From the NCBI RefSeq assembly GCF_017875955.1, contig NZ_JAGINK010000001.1, forward strand, positions 5,668,501 through 5,732,500: 64,000 bases of DNA. The letters are read 5' to 3'. The stretch comes from Pseudomonas sp. BP8. Lineage in GTDB: Bacteria > Pseudomonadota > Gammaproteobacteria > Pseudomonadales > Pseudomonadaceae. A program made the translations under genes and the position numbers. Under the pieces are notes generated by a model that saw only the letters and a list, made by a program, of their open reading frames with translations, searched no databases and was not told the origin of the DNA. Positions 58,080-64,000 of this stretch are shown piece by piece; position 1 is the stretch's first letter; each line of letters begins with the position of its first letter.

Positions 58080-58327
58080 CGAAAAATTTTCACGCCGGAG
58101 ACGGAGGACACTACTAATGGCGTCCAGATGTGCGATACTCCCGCGCCTTCGCAGGGGAGCCAAAATTCCCGAGTTTACAGGTCGCGGCGCAGAAAGGAAT
58201 ATTTCCCTCTCGCGGACCACCACTCGGCGGAACCTTGCAGGTGGCCTTGACATCCGTCGTATGCATCGGCATGATTCGCGGCCTATTTTGTTTGCTATTT
58301 TCCTAAAGTCTTTCAAGGAGCTCGACG

Positions 58328-58606
58328 GTGGCCAACTCACCTTCCGCCAAGAAACGCGCAAAACAGGCTGAGAAGCGTCGCAGCCACAACGCCAGCCTGC
58401 GTTCCATGGTCCGCACCTACATCAAGAATGTAGTTAAAGCCATTGACGCAAAAGACGCCGAAAAAGCGCAAGCTGCCTACACCCTGGCTGTGCCTGTAAT
58501 CGACCGTATGGCCGACAAAGGTATCATCCACAAGAACAAGGCTGCTCGCCACAAAGGCCGTCTGAATGGCCACATCAAGGCGCTGAAAGAAGTTGCAGCT
58601 GCCTAA
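58328..58606 (+). CDS. rpsT: 30S ribosomal protein S20
   Basis: A 92-aa basic, helical protein (MANSPSAKKRAKQAEKRRSH, LRSMVRTYIKNVVKAIDAKD) that binds 16S rRNA. The start is GTG at 58328, with AAGGAG upstream; a non-ATG start is usual for rpsT and is part of its autoregulation in E. coli. It is single and divergent from murJ, with a terminator 16 bp downstream. Confidence 0.98.
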   Translation: MANSPSAKKRAKQAEKRRSHNASLRSMVRTYIKNVVKAIDAKDAEKAQAAYTLAVPVIDRMADKGIIHKNKAARHKGRLNGHIKALKEVAAA

Positions 58607-58621
58607 GCGACGCGCTTGAAC

Positions 58622-58650
58622 AAAAACCGACCCTAGGGTCGGTTTTTTGT
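58622..58650 (+). terminator. Terminator of rpsT
   Basis: AAAACCGACCCTAGGGTCGG followed by TTTTTTG, a perfect 9-bp stem. Confidence 0.93.
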
Positions 58651-58682
58651 TGCCTGCGATTTGGCAGAATTATTGATGTGTC

Positions 58683-58715
58683 AGGGCTGGCCTCTTCGCG
58701 GGGCGAACCCGCGAA
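58683..58715. repeat. Short REP-like hairpin
   Basis: GGCCTCTTCGCGGGGCGAAC then CCGCGAAGAA: a REP end folded back on itself, with the central part lost. It lies just downstream of pqiB. Confidence 0.75.
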
Positions 58716-58731
58716 GAAAGCACCGCCGAAA

Positions 58732-61032
58732 TTATTTACCCAAGGGAATCTTCGGCGCCCACTGCAGCCACGTCTCTTCAGGCTTTTCAAACAAGGCAAA
58801 CGTCTGCTTCGGCCGCGCTGGGTTACCCATCTGCTCGCCATCTGGCGTGGCGAACGCGATGCCGCCATCGATCAAGGTCTCCAGCGACTCGGTACGCACC
58901 GTCGCCCCCTTGAACAGCCCCCAGTCGAAGCCAAATCCGCTGCTGTTCCAGAACCGGCTACCACCGCGCACCAAGCCTGCATAACGAGGCTCGATGAGGA
59001 TATGGATCAACACGCGATCTGCGCTCTGTCCCAGTTCGAAGCCCGTCACCTTGCCTACTGCCACTTCGCGGTAGGTCACCGGCACCCCGGGCTTGATCGA
59101 ACCACGCCGAGGCGCACTCAGCGTCAGCGGCAAGCCGATTTCCTGCCCTTTGACCTCGGGTGCTTGCTCCAGGGCGATAAAGTCGCGCTGAGGCCCCTGG
59201 TTTTTAAGCGCTGGCTGCACTTCCAGGTATTGACCACCAATCAAGGTATCGAGGTTCTCGGTGCGCACCAGGCCCAGCGCCGGCTTGACCACCCAGAACG
59301 TCGTGCCGACCCGGGTAATGCGCTCGGCAGCTTCGGTAATCCGCGCCCTGAGCAGTACGGCCTGCAGATCATCGGTCAGGTCGGTGCTCTCGATGCTGCC
59401 CACATCCAGGCCGCGGAAGCGAATCGGAGTACCTGGCTTCAAGCCATCTGCGCGATCGACCCGGATAGTGATCAGCGTCCCGGCGCGATTGACCGCCTCT
59501 TCGCTCTCATGCAAACGGAAACGCGGGATATGCCGCTTGAGTGGTACGTCCGGCCGTGGCGTGTCGAAGGCGATACCGCCAGCCATGAGCGTCTGCAGTG
59601 ATTCGCTCTTCACCTTGATCCCGGAGAGGCCGCCAGTCAGGGTAATTCCGCTGGCGTTCCAGAAGCGGGTCGAACCGTTGACCAGGTTGGCGTACTCCTT
59701 CTCGATGTGCACGCCAATCAGAATGCGCTTGCTGTTGCGGGCGAACTGGTAGCTCTGCACGCTACCCACCTTGACCTGGCGATACATCACCGGGCTGCCT
59801 ACCTCGAGCGAACCCAAGGTGTCCGCGAACAGCACCATGTGCAGGCCTGGCGCCTTCAGGTCGAGCGGCGGCGCCTTGGCCCGAGCCTCGAACTCACGCT
59901 GCGGCCGAGCGCCCTTGTCACCCGGGCGAATGGCGATATAGTTACCCTTGACCAACGCCTCCAGGCCGGTGATACCCGCCAGCGAAATAGACGGTTTGAC
60001 CACCCAGAACTGGGTCCCATCGACCAGATAGTCTTCGGCAAGCGGGTCCAGGGTTATCTCGGCAATCGCGCTGCTAAGGCCATCCTCGATCTTCAGGGTC
60101 TTCAGCGAACCGACTTGAATGCCCTTGTACAGCACTGGCGTCCGCCCAGCCTGCAAGCCCTCGAAGTCGCTCAATTTGACCTTGATGCGGATGCCTGCCT
60201 GCGCGGCATCAAAGTCTTCATAGAGACGGAACGGCAAGCTTGGATCGGTTGGCGGACTGTCCTTGCGGTGCTCAGGCGTGGCAAAGGCAATGCCGCCGGC
60301 CACAATGCTGCTCAACGACTCGCTACGCACCTTGACCCCGGACAGGTCGGCATCGATGCTGATGCCGCTGGCGTTCCAGAAACGTGTGTGTTTACGCACC
60401 AGGTCGGCGTAGGCCGGCTGAATGAAAATCTTCACTTCAACCGTGTCCTGATCCTCGGAGAGCTTGTAGCTCTTCACCCTGCCTACCTGGATCTGCTTGT
60501 AGAACACCGGGCTGTCACGATTGAGCGAACCAAGACGGTCCGCCTTGAGCGTCAGGTGCAGACCAGGCTCGGCGTCAGACAGCGGCGGCGCGGTCGAGAG
60601 CGCATTGAAGCGCTTGCTCGGCTCGCCCTTGCCGGGGTCCACGGCAATGTAATTACCCGACACCAGGGTTTCCAAACCAGATATACCGGCCAGCGTGACG
60701 CTGGGCTTTACCAGCCAGAAGCGCGTACCGGTGGTCAGGTGGGTGTCTGCCGCCTTGTTCATCTCGATGGTGGCGATAACGCCGGTATTGCTGCCTTGAT
60801 CATCCAGCACCAGGCTGGTGACCTTGCCTACCGGCATGCCCTTATAGATGACCTCGGTCTTGTTGGCGACAATTCCTTCACCGGTCTTGAAGCGAACCTG
60901 GATTTCTACCCCGGCGTCCTGATAGGCCTGCCAACCGAGCCAGCCACCGATGATCAAGGCGATCAGCGGCAGGATCCAGATAGCCGACCAATTTGAAGCT
61001 GGGCGGGTTTTTGCCGTAGGCACATCACTCAT
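58732..61032 (-). CDS. pqiB: MCE-domain lipid transport protein, PqiB/LetB type
   Basis: A 766-aa periplasmic protein anchored by one N-terminal helix (WSAIWILPLIALIIGGWLGW). Six MCE domains can be counted by their openings: VEIQVRFKTGEGIV, LHLTLKADRLGSL, IRIKVKLSDFEGL, LHMVLFADTLGSL, ITIRVDRADGLKPG and GLPLTLSAPRRGSI. Such proteins stack hexameric rings into a tunnel for lipids between the membranes. E. coli PqiB has three and LetB seven, so six is in between. It overlaps the second PqiA gene by 8 bp, in an operon with both PqiA halves. Confidence 0.93.
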   Translation of the reverse strand: MSDVPTAKTRPASNWSAIWILPLIALIIGGWLGWQAYQDAGVEIQVRFKTGEGIVANKTEVIYKGMPVGKVTSLVLDDQGSNTGVIATIEMNKAADTHLTTGTRFWLVKPSVTLAGISGLETLVSGNYIAVDPGKGEPSKRFNALSTAPPLSDAEPGLHLTLKADRLGSLNRDSPVFYKQIQVGRVKSYKLSEDQDTVEVKIFIQPAYADLVRKHTRFWNASGISIDADLSGVKVRSESLSSIVAGGIAFATPEHRKDSPPTDPSLPFRLYEDFDAAQAGIRIKVKLSDFEGLQAGRTPVLYKGIQVGSLKTLKIEDGLSSAIAEITLDPLAEDYLVDGTQFWVVKPSISLAGITGLEALVKGNYIAIRPGDKGARPQREFEARAKAPPLDLKAPGLHMVLFADTLGSLEVGSPVMYRQVKVGSVQSYQFARNSKRILIGVHIEKEYANLVNGSTRFWNASGITLTGGLSGIKVKSESLQTLMAGGIAFDTPRPDVPLKRHIPRFRLHESEEAVNRAGTLITIRVDRADGLKPGTPIRFRGLDVGSIESTDLTDDLQAVLLRARITEAAERITRVGTTFWVVKPALGLVRTENLDTLIGGQYLEVQPALKNQGPQRDFIALEQAPEVKGQEIGLPLTLSAPRRGSIKPGVPVTYREVAVGKVTGFELGQSADRVLIHILIEPRYAGLVRGGSRFWNSSGFGFDWGLFKGATVRTESLETLIDGGIAFATPDGEQMGNPARPKQTFALFEKPEETWLQWAPKIPLGK

Positions 61033-61648
61033 GGTCGTCGTCCGACTCCGTGTTATCCCAGATCAGTCGGGGATCAAAGGTTAAAGCAGCGAGCATCGTC
61101 AGGATCACCACGCAGGCGAAGGCGATAGCCCCAAGGTTGGCTTCGACACTGGCAATGCGGCCAAAATTGACCACCGCCACCAGGATGGCGATGACAAAGA
61201 TGTCGAGCATCGACCAGCGGCCGATGAATTCAATGAAACGGTACATCCAGATGCGCTGACGCGCTGACAGTGGCTGATGACGCTGCACTGAGTACAACAG
61301 CAGGCCGATGCCGACCAGCTTGAAAGTCGGCACCAGGATGCTGGCAATGAACACCACGGCAGCGATAGGCAGCATGCCGTGCTTCATCAAGGTGATCACC
61401 CCGGACATGATGGTGTCTGGGCTGCCTTGCCCCAACGAGCTTACCGTCATGATCGGCAAGACATTGGCCGGGATGTACAGGATGAATGAAGTGATCAACA
61501 GCGCCCAGGTGCGCACGATGCTGTTTGGCCTGCGGCCATGGACTATCGCGCCGCAGCGCGTGCAGGTTTGCGAAGCAGCCTCTGCCTCCTGGCGGTTGAG
61601 CTCATGGCACTCGTTGCACACCAGAATCCCGGCATCAATCGCCCGCAT
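61025..61648 (-). CDS. pqiA: PqiA-type membrane protein, second half
   Basis: A 207-aa inner-membrane protein with four helices and an N-terminal zinc ribbon, VCNECHELNR and CTRCGAIVHG. The SFILYIPANVLPIMTVSSLG motif is the PqiA family signature. In E. coli PqiA/LetA two such modules are fused in one protein of about 420 aa; here they are separate genes overlapping by 14 bp. It is expected to pair with the MCE protein at the inner membrane and load lipids. Confidence 0.92.
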   Translation of the reverse strand: MRAIDAGILVCNECHELNRQEAEAASQTCTRCGAIVHGRRPNSIVRTWALLITSFILYIPANVLPIMTVSSLGQGSPDTIMSGVITLMKHGMLPIAAVVFIASILVPTFKLVGIGLLLYSVQRHQPLSARQRIWMYRFIEFIGRWSMLDIFVIAILVAVVNFGRIASVEANLGAIAFACVVILTMLAALTFDPRLIWDNTESDDDHE

Positions 61649-62294
61649 GCAGATCCTCCCCCGACAGCGCGACCCAAATCTGGTGCGGTGACATCACCAC
61701 TTCCAGCCAGACTTGAACCAACAGCAGGCTGATAAAACAGAACAGGCCAAGGCCGACCGTCAGTTGTGCGAGGTCGACCAGCTTGACGATGGCCACCAGC
61801 ACGCCCATGAAATACACCTCGAGCATGCCCCACTCGCGCAGGTGGTGGTATATGCGGTAGCAGAGCAAGCCATAGCTGCGGCCCACGTCAAGGCGGATGC
61901 TCAAGAGGACCAGCAGCTGGCACACCAGTTTGAGCAGAGGGATTGCCATACTGCACAGGAACACCACCACGGCGATCAGGTGCATCTGCGAGTTGTACAG
62001 GCCAAGCACGCCGCTCCAGACCGTATCATCGGAGGTCTGGCCGAGCAGGTGCAACTGCATGATCGGCAGGAAGTTTGCCGGTATGTAGAGCAGCAATGCG
62101 GTCAACACCAATGCCAGGCTGCGATTGACCACGTTATGGCGATGGGCGTAAAGCTCATAGCCGCAGCGTGGGCACAGGGCCTTTTCATCACGCTGGAGGG
62201 TGGGCTTGCGCAGCAACAGGTCGCACTCGTGGCAAGCTACGAGCTCGTCCAGAGGCAGTTGGGCCAGCACTTCAGGGTCAACAGGGTTGGGCAT
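61635..62294 (-). CDS. pqiA: PqiA-type membrane protein, first half
   Basis: A 219-aa inner-membrane protein with zinc ribbon ACHECDLLLRKP and LCPRCGYELY, and four helices with LLLYIPANFLPIMQLHLLGQ, the PqiA signature. It is the first gene of the three-gene MCE operon. Regulation is not visible; the 245-bp gap upstream to the 5S rRNA has only the rRNA terminator and a weak REP-like trace (TGTAGGAGCTGTCTTGCAGC at 62398). Confidence 0.92.
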   Translation of the reverse strand: MPNPVDPEVLAQLPLDELVACHECDLLLRKPTLQRDEKALCPRCGYELYAHRHNVVNRSLALVLTALLLYIPANFLPIMQLHLLGQTSDDTVWSGVLGLYNSQMHLIAVVVFLCSMAIPLLKLVCQLLVLLSIRLDVGRSYGLLCYRIYHHLREWGMLEVYFMGVLVAIVKLVDLAQLTVGLGLFCFISLLLVQVWLEVVMSPHQIWVALSGEDLHAGD

Positions 62295-62495
62295 AAGGGG
62301 ATCTGAATGGAAGCGTGGGCTCTATTCTAGTGTTCTGCGCCCAATTGTGGGAGATGACGTGCAGATCACAGTCGGACCAGAGGTGGATGTACACATCTGT
62401 AGGAGCTGTCTTGCAGCCGTAAAGTGCCGAGGTGGGCAGCCTTTTTGTGGCTTCAGCGGAGGCCTTTCAGTTAAAAACTTTTCAGCGCGCAAAGA

Positions 62496-62532
62496 CAAAA
62501 CCCCTACCTGCTTGCGCAGATAGGGGTTTTGC
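62496..62532 (-). terminator. Terminator of the rRNA operon
   Basis: CAAAACCCCTACCTG and the complementary arm CAGATAGGGGTTTTG enclose a short loop; on the minus strand the stem is followed by TCTTTG. It begins 9 bp after the 5S rRNA end. Confidence 0.88.
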
Positions 62533-62540
62533 GAAATGAA

Positions 62541-62656
62541 TCTTGACGATGACCTACTCTCACATGGGGAAACCCCACACTACCATCGGCGATGCATCGT
62601 TTCACTACTGAGTTCGGGATGGGATCAGGTGGTTCCAATGCTCTATGGTCGTCAAG
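62541..62656 (-). rRNA. rrf: 5S ribosomal RNA
   Basis: The minus strand has the conserved CATTGGAACCACCTGATCCC, ATCCCGAACTCAGTAGTGAA, CGATGCATCGCCGATGGTAG and TGTGGGGTTTCCCCATGTGA with a closing stem TTGACGA/TCGTCAA at both ends. The length is about 116 bases. Exact ends are accurate to a few bases. Confidence 0.95.
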
Positions 62657-62788
62657 AAATTCTGTAGCCAGAATGTCCAGATGGACAGCCCAGCGAATTC
62701 GGATATGTGATTTGTGATGGTGCGAATTTTCAGCTGTTTCGTCTTCACCACCGCAATTCGCGCTAGCAAATTGCTTGGGTGTTATATG

Positions 62789-64000
<1,212 letters not shown>

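Noticed and set aside
56544..58250. 568-codon frame antisense to murJ
   Set aside because: Shadow of a certain MurJ gene; Gln/His/Arg-rich translation without domains.

Overview
This 64 kb window is chromosomal DNA of a Pseudomonas of the putida group. The grounds are the gene content (an hmgR/hmgA/fahA/maiA homogentisate cluster, a FabV enoyl reductase, a DUF3509 protein, the PP0621-type zinc protein), the high GC content, and about a dozen copies of the putida-type REP sequence (core TGTAGGAGCGGGCTTGCC and its complement) in the gaps between genes. Nearly all genes are ordinary core genes. The only clearly accessory stretch is about 28.7-32.6 kb.

Layout, left half. 0-3.7 kb: the end of a FecR-type anti-sigma factor, a repeat-rich gap holding a long inverted repeat, then a FecA-type ferric citrate receptor. 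3.9-6.1 kb: a hibernation-factor-like protein, small conserved proteins, PsiE, and an SOS-regulated YebG with a perfect LexA box. 6.2-12.4 kb: a leucine-dehydrogenase-like enzyme, a SirB1-type transglutaminase-like protein, then the homogentisate operon (hmgA-fahA-maiA) divergent from its IclR regulator, with a 17-bp palindromic operator in between. 12.4-24.3 kb: a second long inverted repeat, SDR and alpha/beta hydrolase genes, a flavodoxin, a folM-DUF1244-HopJ operon, fabV, a b561 cytochrome with a PepSY protein, and a thiolase. 24.4-28.7 kb: cobalamin-independent methionine synthase (metE) divergent from an unusual methylenetetrahydrofolate reductase that carries a cysteine-rich C-terminal domain.

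Accessory stretch, 28.7-32.7 kb. It holds a pRiA4b ORF-3-like gene, a tandem duplication (offset about 988 bp) of a small orphan gene together with a conserved structured, apparently non-coding element, a GNAT acetyltransferase, the truncated end of an IS66 transposase and a frameshifted Fic-family remnant. It ends at a tRNA-Thr gene next to pilA. The duplicated element is the best candidate for something undescribed in this window.

Layout, right half. 33-36.6 kb: pilA, divergent pilC-pilD-coaE-yacG, with no pilB. 36.8-40.4 kb: an orphan CbiM-like permease, DUF1780, ndh and a tRNA Asn-Pro-Lys operon with a strong sigma-70 promoter. 40.7-40.9 kb: an array of A-tracts phased at about 20-21 bp beside the clpB terminator. 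41-47 kb: clpB with a sigma-32 promoter, the rluD-pgeF pair, and divergent bamD. 47-50.7 kb: thiO and a minor-pilin cluster pilV-W-X-E without pilY1, facing an odd FimT-like pseudopilin. 50.7-58.6 kb: the conserved murJ/ribF-ileS-lspA-fkpB-ispH block with divergent rpsT. 58.7-62.3 kb: an MCE lipid-transport operon (two PqiA halves plus a six-MCE PqiB). 62.5-64 kb: 5S rRNA and the 3' part of 23S rRNA, on the minus strand and running off the right edge.
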